Program-made: the position numbers and the translations under genes
Part shown: one piece after another, positions 21,584 to 34,242 of the stretch
How the letters are laid out: each line of letters begins with the position of its first letter
Numbering within the stretch: position 1 is the first letter of the stretch
NCBI GenBank assembly: GCA_015501605.1
Contig: JADNRZ010000009.1
Location: 186,001 to 250,000, forward strand
Origin: Panaeolus papilionaceus
Lineage: Eukaryota > Basidiomycota > Agaricomycetes > Agaricales
Direction: 5' to 3'
DNA: 64,000 nucleotides
The notes under the pieces: generated by a model
Database searches by the model: none
What the model was told of the DNA's origin: nothing
What the model saw: the letters and a program-made list of their open reading frames with translations, nothing else

Positions 21584-22850
21584 GATGTACCCAAATTGAA
21601 ATACTGAATAGAAAAGGTTGGACGTGGGTGTGATGGTGAAGCTGAGCGCTGAGTGCTTCGTTCTAATTCGAAAGCCTGAGAAGGACAGGAAGGCAGGAAG
21701 ACAGGACCCTGGGTTTTCAATTAAACAGATGCGATGTAATCAATATTATACCTTCAACCCAAGTTTTAGCGGTGGGATTCGATACGATTCGACGACATAA
21801 TTAACACTTCTTCATTGCAGTGCGATAAGATAATCAGCGTCTCTCTCACCCTCGGTAAGCCCAGCTTATCGCATCGTTCGAGGAATGCGGTCACTTCTTG
21901 CGTTCTTTCCTCAAGCTGAGTGCTGACTCGGGAACCTGAAAATCGTCAACCCTTGACCAAGAATACAATCGTACCCAATCTAATCCAACCCAATCCCTTT
22001 CCTATCCTATCCTACATGGCAAGTAAGCAAACAGAGGAGGTCATGATGCACCCATCAGGAACGGCAACTGAATTCTTTCAAACCCAAAATACACGGTCAC
22101 GCCCAACACGCTGCAGCCTCGTTGCATCAATCCCATCAACGTCATCGGATATGGCAAGTCCCCTCCAAATAACCGACACCGGCCTCTTCTTCTCCAGACT
22201 CTCTCTGACTTGAAGTCATTTCCGTCCCACCTCCACCTCCACCTACCCATCTTCAGTTTCGCACTATTCCTTTTCTGCTTTTCCCTGTTCTGTTTTGTTG
22301 AACGTGGTCTGCTGTTAAACCCTAGACCACTAAAGCAGTCGCGGGAGGGTTATAGTGCGCCTGTTGATTTTTTACGTTTTATTGCGGGACACGGACACGA
22401 GGTGAGTTTAAGATTGGGGTTTTGGATTGATTGATTGCATTGAGAGGGTTTTGCTGCTTTGCCTGCTTCATCTTGCGTATCACTTTACTTCACCTTTGCT
22501 TGCGCACACTGCGCATCCATCCGCCTTGCTTGCTCGTGGTTGGTTCTGGTTCGGCACTGCGCTGCGCTCTGTCTTGTTTATGGACATTCTCTCTTCTCTG
22601 AACTTGACTGCACACGAACGTTGAACTGAACTCTGTCCTGCAATTCTAGGTTCTATCTATTCTAAAACGTGCTCTCCGACTCCTGTCTACTCCTGTGTTT
22701 CTTGCAACTTTCTATCCGTTGGATTTACGAACACCAACGAACGACGAATAACTACAACGTCATTTTACTTTTACCACCACCTTCCCAACTCCAATAAACC
22801 CCTGATTTATCTCTATTCACTCAACCTTTGACACACCATCACCCAACCCA
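21584..22850. other. Intergenic region and probable long leader of the low-complexity protein gene
   Basis: About 1.27 kb without a recognisable gene. The last 400 bases are pyrimidine-rich, a common feature of fungal promoters and 5' leaders of highly expressed genes, and lead into the ATG at 22851. No repeats or inverted ends were noticed. Confidence 0.4.
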
Positions 22851-25800
22851 ATGTCCACCTCCTCAGACCACCAATTCAGCCCCTACGAACCCGGCAACGG
22901 CGCAGGCATCGGAAGCGGGTACATCATCCATCGCCAGACCCAGAACCAAAACCAGAGTCATCGGACTCCCAGTCAAGGGCATAGTCACCGTACTCCAAGT
23001 CAAAGTCATAGTCACCGGAGTGCAAATCAAAGTCAAACCCATAGCCATCGTAGTCCCAGTCAAACCCATAGTCACCGTAGCCCAAGTCAGGCCAGTGGCC
23101 AGAACATGAATGCGAGTGGGACCTATAAGAGGCGGAGTGCGGGATCAGGAAGTGCGCAGGGGAATGGTGGAAGTGGGTACGGAGGGAGTGCACCAGTGTA
23201 TGGCGCGACTGCAAATGCGAGTGGGTACGCATCACCGCAATACAGGTCTGCGTACCCTGTCGAGGATAGTCCTGCGTGGAGGGGTGATTATAACGCTGCA
23301 GCAGCTAATAATGGAGGAGGTGGAGGTGCGGGTGGGGAGAGGAGAGTGAGTAGAGGGAGTATGAGCACTCTGGAGGCCGATGCCAGTATGAATCAATGTG
23401 AGTAGCACTTTCCATGCGATGTGCGGTTTCATTTTTCTAGGCTTCTGCTTCTGTTCACATTCTTGTGGGCTTTCGCTCTACTCTTATTCTTATCCTCGAT
23501 TATCCTTATTCCCGATTTTCTATCTATTCCATATCAACACCAGTCGTTGATCGAATAATTCCAAAATAATTCTTTGGTTGAACTCATCCCAAATTAAATG
23601 ACCAAAAAATTAAAATTAAATCAGGGTCCAGACAATGGACATCTGGACTCTGATGTTCATGTTCAACTTTTTTGTTGACTGACTGAACTGACGTTGACGT
23701 GCCATATCCGGGGTTGCTCCGTGTCCTCGTTCCTTCTGTCATTCTGGCAGTTTCCTTATCCTATTCGACCACGCGTCTTTCCTAATTTTCATATCTGGTT
23801 GATCTTTTGGTTCGAGTTGAACTTGGGTTTTTCCTCATTTCTCTTTAATCCCCTTATTTCTTTCTACTCCGCTTACTTTGGTTTTCGCGTGTTCAACTTT
23901 CTTGTTCATATCCTACCCCCTTTTTTTAACCCCTAATTCATCCATGCCTACAACCACAACCAAACTAACGACCACCTCTCCTCCAGCCCAACAATACCAA
24001 TACCCACCCCGCACAATCCAACCACAACCATACGTCCCTACGCTCCTGTACCAACCCCAATCCCAATCTCAGTACCAACCCCAATCTCAATCTCAACCAT
24101 CCTATCAACCCCAACCACAATACCAGCCTCAAATCCAACCTCAAATCCAACCTCAAATCCAACCGTACATCCAAACGCAACCCCAACAATACCAACGCCC
24201 CCACCCAACCGACCGCTACATCCCGCCCCTCTCAACAATCGAAGCTTCACCCATTGGAGGAAGCGCGAGTCGGACGCTGCCGTCGCCCATCGCGGGCAAC
24301 GCGAGTCCTAACGGGAGTAGAACATTACATTCGCCGGGAAATGCGAGTCATGCCCTGCCGTCGCCTTCGTGGGTTGGTCAGAGCCAGTGGAGGGATACGA
24401 CGCGGGGGGATATGGATGAGTTTGACGATGATGATGATGATGACGATGGGTTGGGAGATGAGATGGATGGAGGGGTGCATGATAGGACGATGACGATGAC
24501 GATGACGAGGGATGGGGGGAGGGGAGGACATGAGGACGAAGATGAAGATGAAGACGACGAGGAGGAGGATAGGCATCGCAGACGCGAACCCTCCCACTCG
24601 CATTCACGCACACGCACACCCTCCATCTCACCCCCTCGGAACTCGAGATCTCATCATTCGCGGACAAGTCCTGCGTTGCCGCCAAAAGATGTGGCATACC
24701 TTAGTTATAACCAGTCTCAACAACACAACCAAAATCACCCTCGCGTCCAAAGTCAAAACCACCCTCAAGCCCACAACAAAAACAACTCTCAAGGACACGA
24801 TCAACACTACGCCTACCCATACCCCTACACATCTCACGACAAACACGCCACCGTAAGCAGCGGCGGCAAAACGAGGAAAGAAACGCATCATCTCGGTATG
24901 GGATCGGGTGGGTCAGAGGGGCGGTTCACCCCGCCTTCGCCTCCTCATGGTCATGGTCAGGGTGGTGGTGGCGGAGGGCAGCATGCCTACACTACAAATC
25001 CCAATAGGGGCAGTGGTGATAAAGGTGAGGGCGGTCAGATGCACACCCAGCTCACAGCAAACGATGGAGTCGGGGGAGGAGGACCATCGCCCAAACCATC
25101 CACCGAAACGTGGTCCCTCGTCCCCGCAGCTCACGAGATTGATGCCTCACCGTTTCCGTCTGCTATAGCTCTGCATGGGCATTTTGAGGGTGCGATTGGT
25201 ATTGGTCCAGGTGTTAATGGAAGGGTTGGTGCCAATGGGTTCCATGCAGCGCAAGGTGTGAATGGGTTGAGTGGGTTGAATGGAGCGCAAGATGGGGACA
25301 AGAAGGCAGGCGTAGACAGGTCCAAGTCCCTTCCTGTTGAGAAGAGCCCGCCCAAGTTTGATCCGATGAAGACGTTGAGGGCTGGGTTTCCGTTTAGGAG
25401 ACATACAGCGAAGGGGAGGATGGAGGAGGGCAATGCCAATGTTAATGCCAACGCCAATGGTAATGGGAACGCTGGTCATGATAGGGAAGAGCACGACAAT
25501 CACCAGAATAACGAACACGACCACGATAATGACCACGACCACGACCACGATAGAGATGAAGACTACGACCCTGAGCTCCCTATACCAGGAGCCACGACCG
25601 ACAACAACTTGAAGCTGCAGAGGACGGTATCGCGAGGACAGAGGTTCACATCGCGCGCAAGGGAGGTGCGGGAGTGGATGAGAGCTTGGTTAGCTGGTGG
25701 GGATGGGGAAAGGGCGGATGAAGGAGCAGGAACAGGAGGAGGGGGAGGGACGATGCCGCTAAGGTGGAGATCTAAATCAAAGGGAAAGGGGAAGGAAAAA

Positions 25801-28156
25801 GCGAAGCATGAACATGAACACGACCAAGATCACGAGCACGAGCATGAGAATGGAAGACCCGACGAAATCTCGCCGCCTTTCGATCTAGGTGTGAATATAG
25901 GCACAGACACCAGCCCCCCCAGAGGCCCAGCCACCCGTATCCGTTTAGGGTCGCCATCGAAAAACGAGGCTACGAGTACCGGCAAGACCCGTCTCGGTGA
26001 TATTTTCAATAGAAATCAGCCCCACTCGTCACAAGCACACGCACAAGGTCATCAAGAAGACTATGGGAACGATATCCGGATTGAGCCTCCTTCTGTTGAA
26101 GAGCTGAGAGGGGAGGGAAATCAGCATCAAGGTGGGGGACAAGAGCGGGAGAGTGGACAGCAGCTTGACGACCGACCACCACCGTCCCCGCATTTGCAGC
26201 TATTGCAGCCTCCTGTTCGTGTTTCAAGTGGTAGACGAAGACGGAGCAGAGAGCTTCTTTCGGAAACTGAAGGAGAGCTTACTGAAGTCGAGTCGGGTTC
26301 ACGATCGAGGACTAGGAGCCCACCTAACGGTCCTATCACTACTACCGGTGCAGCAGCGAGAGCTAGATCCCCTCTTCTTCAGCACTATCAATCACCTTCT
26401 AAACTCCCTGTTGGAGCTAAACGGGTTGAATCACCACTTCCTCCTCCCCCTGTTCAAACACATACACAAAGACCAGCACCAGCACCCGCTCCAACCCCGC
26501 CCACCCCGCCCTCATCCTCCTCAGACTCCAACTCTACCGAGCGAGTCTCTGACGAAATCGTACAGCCCGCACAGCCGACATACGAAATCGTGAATCGCCG
26601 AATCGTGGAGACGAGCACGGAGAGGACGGTGGAGATTGCGACATGGCGGGAGAGGGTGGCGATGGAGGCGGAGGTGTCGTCGGTGGGGGATGGGAATGAG
26701 TTGGAGGTGGGGCATGGGGATGATGATGGGGAGGACGAAAATACGGGGAGAGGGAGGGAGGAGAGGGAGAGGACGGTGAGAGGACGAGCAGGGGCTGGAG
26801 GAGGCGCCGCACTGAAAGAGCACATGAGCGTGTATTTTGTGACGTCTGATGAATATGCGCTCGCGCTGGCTGAAGAATCCAAGTTGGGAGCTGCATTGGG
26901 TGGTGGGAGGGGCGTTGAGCACCCGGGGTTGCATTCGAGGGTTGAGTATGTGGATTATAAGACGCTTGAGGAGGACAGGGATAGGACGATGGATATTACG
27001 CAGGTTGGGTTGGGGAGCATTAAACCTGGGCCGATGGTGGGGAGTTTGAGTTATAAGTATAATAAGGAGAAGGAGAGGGAGAGGGTTGGGAGAGGTGGGA
27101 GGGAGGACAACAAGGTTTGTTTTATTTTTAATTTTTACAGAGGTCATCGGTACTCATGCTCGCCTTTAGAAACGCTCCACACAACGTCTACCTTCCCTTC
27201 CTCGTACCTCAGGTGCCAACTCCCTCAACACCAGCCGTCGGGGTCGTGACAAAGAAGAAAAAGAACGAGAAAGGAGTTTCGCTAGGATCGCTGCACCGCT
27301 GAGCGATAAAGGCAAAGGCAAAGAGCGCGCGTTTATTAAGCCTCCATCCACCAACACCCAATCGATAACCACCTCTGATGATTCAGAGTCAGGACTGGAA
27401 CTTGCCCCGCCGCCTGTGAAACTCAGCCCCCCACCCAGACCACTGTCGCCTTCGAATAAGTCGTCGGCGTCAGAAATCCCGCAGATGCATAGTTATTCGA
27501 GTAAGCGTATGCATGACCCCCCGCTCAGCCCGAGGCTGTATATCCCGCCCACCACCTCTAGCCATATCCCCCGACAATCCTCCCTATCGCAATCCCATTC
27601 CCGGAAGAATCTCTTCACGTCTACGCCTATTGAGCCTAAGCCGGGCTCGATTGCGCCGTTCAGACCTACGCAGTCCTCGGGCTCGACGATCAGCACTATT
27701 CCGTCTCATGAGAAGATGATGGGTGCGATGAGTAACGAGAGAGGATCGGTGGGTACGGGTACGACCACGCCCCCGCCTGCGCAGATACAGACGCAGGCGC
27801 AGGTTCCGATATTGTCGTCGCCTGCGCACAGGAAACACGTCGCCTCACCGCCTCCGATTATCATCCCCTCGTCGCCTATTCGCACACGACATCAGTCTAC
27901 GTCGAACCTCAATCCCAACGCCGGCACAGGCACAGGTTCTCTCACCCCCCTCCTCCTCACGCCCTCCCCTCCCCTCGTACACCTCCTCCCTGCGCTGAAC
28001 TCGCTCGGGATCACGACGGTTGCGCATTTGAAAGCGCTGGCGCAGATGTCGCCTGCGACGCGGGATAGGGAGGTGAGGAATGAGGCGCTGAGGTTGGGTA
28101 TGACGGTGGTTGAGTGGGCGATGGTGGTTGATTTGGGGGGTGGGGTTGTTGGGTAG
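22851..28156 (+). CDS. Very long low-complexity protein (Gln/His/Ser/Gly-rich) with small helical C-terminal domain
   Basis: Exon 1 (22851-23398) encodes histidine/serine-rich repeats of the form HSHRSPSQ and ends at GTGAGT. A 586-base intron is needed to reach the acceptor at 23984, where the phase fits and the frame continues QQYQYPPRTIQPQ; if this junction is wrong, the second part is a separate gene from the ATG at 23944. Exon 2 runs to about 27114 with Gln/Pro repeats, acidic runs (DDDDDDD), histidine/aspartate runs and Ser/Arg stretches. The last part (about 27214-28156) is in another frame and ends with a compact helical segment, LLPALNSLGITTVAHLKALA followed by RDREVRNEALRLGMTVVEWA. 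Total about 1500 residues, mostly disordered by composition. No catalytic motif was seen. A nuclear or scaffold role is possible but unsupported. Confidence 0.6.
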
Positions 28157-29676
28157 GAAGGGGTGGGGGTTGTTGGATGGCTGAGAGGGTGACTGGGATA
28201 AGCTTATTTTGGTTTTGAGATGTGCATATGCGCATTACCGTTGCGTTACCTCCTTCCTCCTCTCATCATTAAGTTTTTGTATCTTTATGTGCTTATTTTC
28301 ACTTTTTTTCCTCTTTTTTCTTTTCCTTTCTTTATTTCCTTTTCTTTCGAGGTTGTAATTGTATATTTAGATTGAAAAATGTGTTGTAAAGTTTCCTTCT
28401 TTTCTATTTCTCTTCCCTGTTTATTGTTCTCCTCTCTATTTCTCTGTTCTATCCTGTTCCTTGGATCAACATACATCTTTACATCGGCGATACCTACCTA
28501 CCTACCTACCTACCTACACTCTCCTCACTAACCGCATTTTACCCTTCCACACACCTCTCGACTAACCTCTTAACCCTACTACTCATCCTTTATTCTACCT
28601 CTTCTACTCCCCCTTCCCCTACCTCCGTCCCTACCACCGCCACCCTCCAAGCCGAAAACACCCGCATCGCTCGTTCTCGTTCGTACCTTGTTCGAGATCA
28701 AGCTTTACATTGTTCATGTAAATATTCTACTTTAGAGTGTGTTTCGTTGTTGAAGCAATCTATAAGATGTCAATCGCACTTATCGAGTGCGTTGCATGAG
28801 AATTGTATTGACTGCCACTTGTTCAGCAGCGTTCTGTCCAAGCTGTTCAAAGTTAATTATTTAGATTGAAATAAGTACATACTTGCTAGGTACTGGCAAT
28901 GATCTACATGCATCAGCCTAGGTCCAAGGAGAAAGAATATCATACAAATTTACCCAAATGGACAAATTCGTTGAATCCACATAGTCCAATTGATCTCCGT
29001 TTAGTTACAATGGGCGCATTTGCGTCGGTGACTTATCTGTGTGCATTACTACGCGTACATCCGAACTTGACGCACATAATTTCTCTTTGAAGCCACACTT
29101 TGAATACATTTAGTTATGGGCGCTTTGCACGATCATGACTAATTGATGGGGCACCTTGTGGGCGTTGGGGTTGGACTTGTTAGGCCGTTCATGTGTTACA
29201 TGGGAGCTTTATCCATTTGACTGTATAGGTAAATATATGACCATGGAAAATCTTACCTCTTTGGTGCGGTCCAATTGATTCCACAACCCAGTGGATCAAA
29301 GAAGCCAATACAACCCAGACACCCCTCCTTGAGTGATCATGACTTGACATCAGACTTGATCACTAAACGGAGAACTGAGTGGGTGATTGGACCCATCATA
29401 CCTAATGCTATTGGAATTCGAATAAATTAACCGACTACATATAGGCTGCAAATGTGCCTATTCATGTGCACATGTCCGATTGTGGGCGCACAGGTCTTGT
29501 GCGTGATGAGTCAATGTTTCAACAAGCATGAGTCTTGGCTCATAAACCCTACGTGACGCCCCGTGCCACAAAAGTTGTACTCGAGTGCCCTCCTGAGGTT
29601 GGTCCTTAGACGACTTCTATCCGCTTGTCCTGCCCCATCAACATGCAGACCACGTGCACACAACCACGAATCGCCA
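28157..29676. other. Intergenic region with CTAC microsatellite
   Basis: About 1.5 kb with no recognisable gene. A run of six to seven ACCT/CTAC units lies at about 28488-28516. The part just after 28157 is strongly T/C-rich and likely holds the 3' end of the low-complexity protein transcript. The rest is unremarkable. Confidence 0.5.
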
Positions 29677-29678
29677 TA

Positions 29679-30246
29679 CTGTACCGATTAAAGCAGTTCG
29701 ACCGTCAGCAGTCAGCAGGCCCCTTGTCGAGTCGAAATCTGTCAGCAGTCAGCAGTCAGTAGCCGGTTTGTCGAATTCATCCTAGACGTCCAAAAAAGGC
29801 AATTCTTCGCCAAAATCAGCGTTTTTTTACCTTAATTCCAAATTGTATCAAATTGAATATATTAGAATCGAGTGCTAACAGTCGCAAATACTGTATTCAA
29901 TACAAGCTGTGATTTTCCCTTCATATCTATCAACTCTCAGGGGCATTTTATACATAAATGGATGGCGCGAAGACCATAATAAGTGTCTAATTTGTGAAAC
30001 GGGGATACTAGCACTTAATGAAGTTAAGCACTGATGTCAGACGGCGCACCGTGCGTCGGGCGGAGCCAATGGATAAGTAAGTGACCCTGCTTGGCCAGTG
30101 GCGGCATCTCAAGCCATAGGTCGGCCGCCGATGGGCTGTCGAACATGGGGCGACTGTCAGCAGTCAGCACTGCCTCTGTCGAAACCAACATTTCGACCGA
30201 CGTGTCAGCAGTCAGACCCCCGGTCGAACTGATCTGATCGGTACAG
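29679..30246. mobile_element. TA-flanked miniature inverted-repeat element
   Basis: The left end reads CTGTACCGATTAAAGCAGTT and the right end on the opposite strand CTGTACCGATCAGATCAGTT; about 22 of 25 bases match. Both ends abut TA (29677-29678 and 30247-30248), as for Tc1/mariner-type miniature elements. Inside, next to each end, lie runs of GTCAGCAGTCAGCAG-type tandem repeats at about 29703-29718, 29742-29760, 30155-30169 and 30200-30213. There is no coding capacity. It sits 90 bases from the hAT transposon. Confidence 0.7.
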
Positions 30247-30335
30247 TATTCTGCATTGTCGAGATACCCCCCTCTGTACGTCTTTTTATGCAAGCTCTTG
30301 GTTGATTCTTACATCAGTATCCGCTATTGCTAGAC

Positions 30336-33300
30336 TAGGGACTAACATGGATAGACCCGGTCACAATCCGTGACATATCCGCGGGTCGCGACCGGTTTAC
30401 GGTACGGTACGGGTACGGATAGGTGTGATCCGGTTCCGATCTGGGGAATCGACCTGCCCCGCTGTGTCCATCAATGAGACAACCATCCCTCAGCATCGAA
30501 ATAGCCATAACTCAGTCAATTCTCGTCCGTTTGATGTGTTTAAATATGCGTTAGAATCGTACAAGTTAGTAGATAGCTATGGTACACTTGGTTTGTACAA
30601 ATTACAAAAAATTCCATGTCAAATACAAGTACACTGTTATTTAGATCATGCTTCTGAATTTCCTAAATTACTTGTCATCCTGATCTTCGTTATTCTTGTT
30701 GTAAGCTGGATCCACATCACTCTTGGTGAGCATTTCAGCAAGGATTTCAAAAGATGGAAGAAGTGGTGTCTTTGCCCATGAACCAACTCCCATGCGTGCC
30801 TTGAAAGTTTGTGAGGTCATGTTGTGCTGCATAAATGATACCTGTCTGCGCCCAGTCGAAAATGCTCTCTCAGCATCAACTGATGTAGCTGAAATAAAGT
30901 TAAAAATGTGGATAAAAATGCACAGAACAGGCTTACCAGGAGCTGAGACATGATCAAGTGCCATCCGTGCAAGATTGGGACAAGACTTGGATCGAGATGT
31001 CCAATATGAAATATATCCACCAACATCATCCATCACTTTAGGGGAAATGACTGGCTCAAGGAGATATGTTTCAATATGATCATCTGGAAATGTCTTGTGT
31101 GAGGCTTTTGGACGAGGCTCCCACTTTGATTTCCCCTTTAAATATAGTTTGAATAAAGTGATAAAAGCAAATAAAATAGATGACACACCTTTTTCTTTTC
31201 TTCTTTTTGTTTTGGCAATGGTACATCGGAGTTTGCTGGCGCATATTTCTTCTTCCATGTTGACACAGCTGTAGAGCGAATGTGATTGATTTGGGCAGCA
31301 GACAGATTTCGAGCAGGATCTTGGAACCATTCCAGCTTGCGATCTGGACACATGACTAGATAGGGGAAGTATCAGTACAGGTGCACAAGAGGTAAAATAT
31401 AAAATATACCAAGTGCAAGGATATAAAGGTCACAGTTCCAAATAAGTCCCAAGTATTTATCGATAACCAGAATGGCAGCACGTGCTGCAATGCGAATTAC
31501 AACAGGTGTTGCATCTGTTTGAGAGAATGAAGATTCAGAAGCATTATTGGCATTGGAGTCATCGGAATCAGCTGTGCTTGTGTCAGATACACCATCAGAG
31601 TCATCTGATTCTGGGGGTGTATCTTTCACAACAGCTTCGAGGGTGTCACGGAGAGTGTAGAACATGGGAAGTGTCTCTGAAACCAAAGGGACTTTGGCTT
31701 GAGAAAAGAGCAAGGTGAGGTGTTTGAACAACTAGTAAATGTTTATCAGAACTTCTTATAAAATATAGACTTGTAAAAATGGCCTGACCACTAATACTTC
31801 ATTGATATCATCTGCTAACTGCCATTGCACCTCAGTCAACCGATAACGCTGGAGTTTATTGGCTGATACTCCAGTCATTGACTGAATGACAGATTTGAAG
31901 TGCACATGAGCAGAAAGGCAATCAAAGTCTGAATTCCAACGAGTAGGGACACGTCGATCAAGAGCCCGTTTGTTGGACTGAACCTTGGGGTCCTTACTGT
32001 TAGAGACAAGCTCCAGGAATTGGGTGTTGAGAGTGGTTGAATCATGGATGTGGCGAGCAAATCCAGCAACCTAAAATTGTGACATGAATACTAATAAAAA
32101 TAAAATAAAATAATAGGAAAAATACCGCAGGAAATATACGAAGAGCAGTCTTTTCCTCCAATGCTGACATCTCCACAGCAAACTCAGATTTCATGAGATG
32201 AATAGCCTCCTCTCGAATAGATCGAACCACCTGCTCATCATGAACAACTTGCCCCTCATCTACCACTGTCTGATCTGCTTCATCCACCATACACTGTGCA
32301 TCTACCTCTGCTTCTTCGAATGCTGCTGCATCACCCTCATCAACAATGTCATCACCATCCAATGAAACCTCATCCACAACCACACCATGTTCATTAGAAG
32401 GACGCACTACTTTCTTTGACTTGGGTTTCTTGAAAAAGAAAGATATAAATGCCTAATAATATGCTTTTAGTCAATAGACATTTCATTAAGAGTGAAGCTT
32501 TACCTTGGCAACAAGATTTACAATATGTGCCATGCACCTCAAGCGACTATGATCACCATTGAATGTCGGGATATGCTGTGGTAGATTTCTAGCAAGTGTA
32601 TTGCAGTTTCCTGCATTATCCATACAGAGTCCCAGAAGCTGCCAATATGTAGTTAATAAAATTATTTTATTGATACTAATATTATGATACACATACCAAT
32701 TTATCAAGACCAAAACACTTGAGGCAGTCTGCAGTCTTTGAAGCAAGATATGCACCATCATGCTTTTGTGTAAGACTGGACGAGAGTGTCAGAACTTATT
32801 TTAGAATTAAGAATTAAATTTCATACCGAAGAAATTCCAGTACTGAGCGGTAGAGCTTCCCATTCTCATATCAGATAAATATCAAACCAAGGTATGAAAT
32901 TACAATTGGTGCAGTCCATCCATCCAGTTCAAGATGAATGGCACCATTGCAGTCCTACAAAAATGTATCAATTATTATATGCATATGAAAGAAAAATACA
33001 CTACACACCTGAAAATAGCTACGAATGTGTGTTGAGGCATGCTCGTAGATGTGGATTAAATCTCGTTGGACAGTAATAGGAAGAGGGACTTTGGTTTCTG
33101 GACGAAGCATTTGAACCTCCAAAAGGTATTCCTCATCAGAAACCATGTTGAATGGGCGACCATATTTTGCGCAGCGTAAGGCAATAAGAACACGATGGGC
33201 ACCTTCAGAATACTTGATTGGAGCAGTGCTGATCTTTTTGCTGGTTTCCTTCCCTTGCTTCTTGTCACAGACCACAGCTTGCTTCCGAAGATTACTTGTT

Positions 33301-34236
33301 CCATGGCTTGTATTTTTCCGTGGTCGAATAATAAGAGATGGATGGTTTTCAGGATGTGTTGCGCATGTGAAGATGAAGTCAATTGAACCATTCTGTTCGT
33401 TGCGACGGATAGTAATGGAGTAGTGATCATAAACATTCGAGTTCCATGTGTCCTTATGAGCGCCTATTTAAAAGGAATAATGAGTTATATCATATTTAAA
33501 AATATTTAACACATTTAACATACGAATAATCTTGTCATCATCAACATCCTTCAGCTCAAGATCTGTCATTGTGACAATCTTTGCATTTCCCTCCCTCCTC
33601 ACATGCCGCCTCTTTACTGGTGATGCAAGAACAGGGGCACGAGTCTTGGCTTTAGCCGCAGGTGGTGCAGGTAATGGGTTATCTTCGTCAGAGAATGGAC
33701 CAGTCTCAGAGATGTCAGGGAAGTCTTCACCACTGCTTGAGCCTGAATCATGTTGCTGAACAGGTATATTGGGAACAAATGAAGGGACGGATCATTGTGG
33801 CGTGGCAGGAGGGCCAGGACGAGGGAAAATAGAGGCAGGTGGCTGTGTTGCAGGGGAGGGTGCGGAGGGGAGACTTGGCCCAGTGTCCTGATCAATGATG
33901 GGATCCTTGGTTAAAGCACTTGTACCGGAATTTTCAGTGGTTTTAGCAGTTTTAGCACTTCTACCACGTCTTTGAGCCATTAATGAGGTGTAGGGTGTGT
34001 TAATCAAGGTCAGAGATTATGCGCGAGAGCAGAGTGCAATGTTTTCGAAGTGGATTGAGCAAGGAGATCAAATTTGGCTGTCGGAGATTTAATTCTTCCA
34101 AAATAAGCACGGATATACCCGGATATCCACAAAATCCACGGTTAATCCATATTTATCCACGGTTATGTCATTTTATTCCACGGTACGGGTAATTACATAT
34201 ATTTTACCGGTTATTCGCTTCCCATGTTAGTCCCTA
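30336..34236 (-). mobile_element. hAT-superfamily DNA transposon, full length
   Basis: Both ends carry the perfect inverted repeat TAGGGACTAACATGG and are flanked by a perfect 8-base duplication TGCTAGAC (30328-30335 and 34237-34244), the hallmark of hAT insertion. Subterminal GGTACGG-type repeats lie inside the left end and a matching CCGTACC-type stretch inside the right end. The 3901-base element carries one spliced minus-strand transposase gene. The perfect target duplication points to a fairly recent arrival, but the transposase has two in-frame stops, so this copy is probably not self-sufficient. Confidence 0.9.
30668..33980 (-). pseudogene. hAT transposase, inactivated by two in-frame TGA codons
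   Basis: A multi-exon gene starting MAQRRGRSAKTAK at 33980. A BED-like zinc-finger region covers about 33440-33260 (FTCATHP and TSNLRKQAVVC; the usual finger histidine seems to be Gln). The RNase H-like catalytic core follows: LELDGWTAP at about 32910-32940 with the first Asp, then LLGLCMDNAGNCNTL and RLRCMAHIVNLVAK at about 32500-32640. The C-terminal dimerisation domain lies at about 30750-31010: SCPNLARMALDHVSAP, then across an intron SVDAERAFSTGRRQVS. Other introns keep frame. Two TGA codons interrupt exonic sequence, at 33792-33794 (after PPATPQ) and at 32871-32873 (LIFI-stop-YENGKLYRSVLEF). No rescue by splicing was apparent. Related transposases read Trp-Tyr at the second site. Confidence 0.8.
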
Positions 34237-34242
34237 TGCTAG

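Noticed and set aside
24308..27147. Long open frames on the minus strand opposite the low-complexity protein
   Set aside because: They mirror repetitive GC-rich codons of the plus-strand gene (Ser and Pro runs) and have no independent support.
29700..30215. GTCAGCAGTCAGCAG repeats with spacers, resembling a CRISPR-like array
   Set aside because: The organism is eukaryotic, the repeats are short tandem units inside a TA-flanked miniature transposon, spacing is irregular and no cas-like gene is near.
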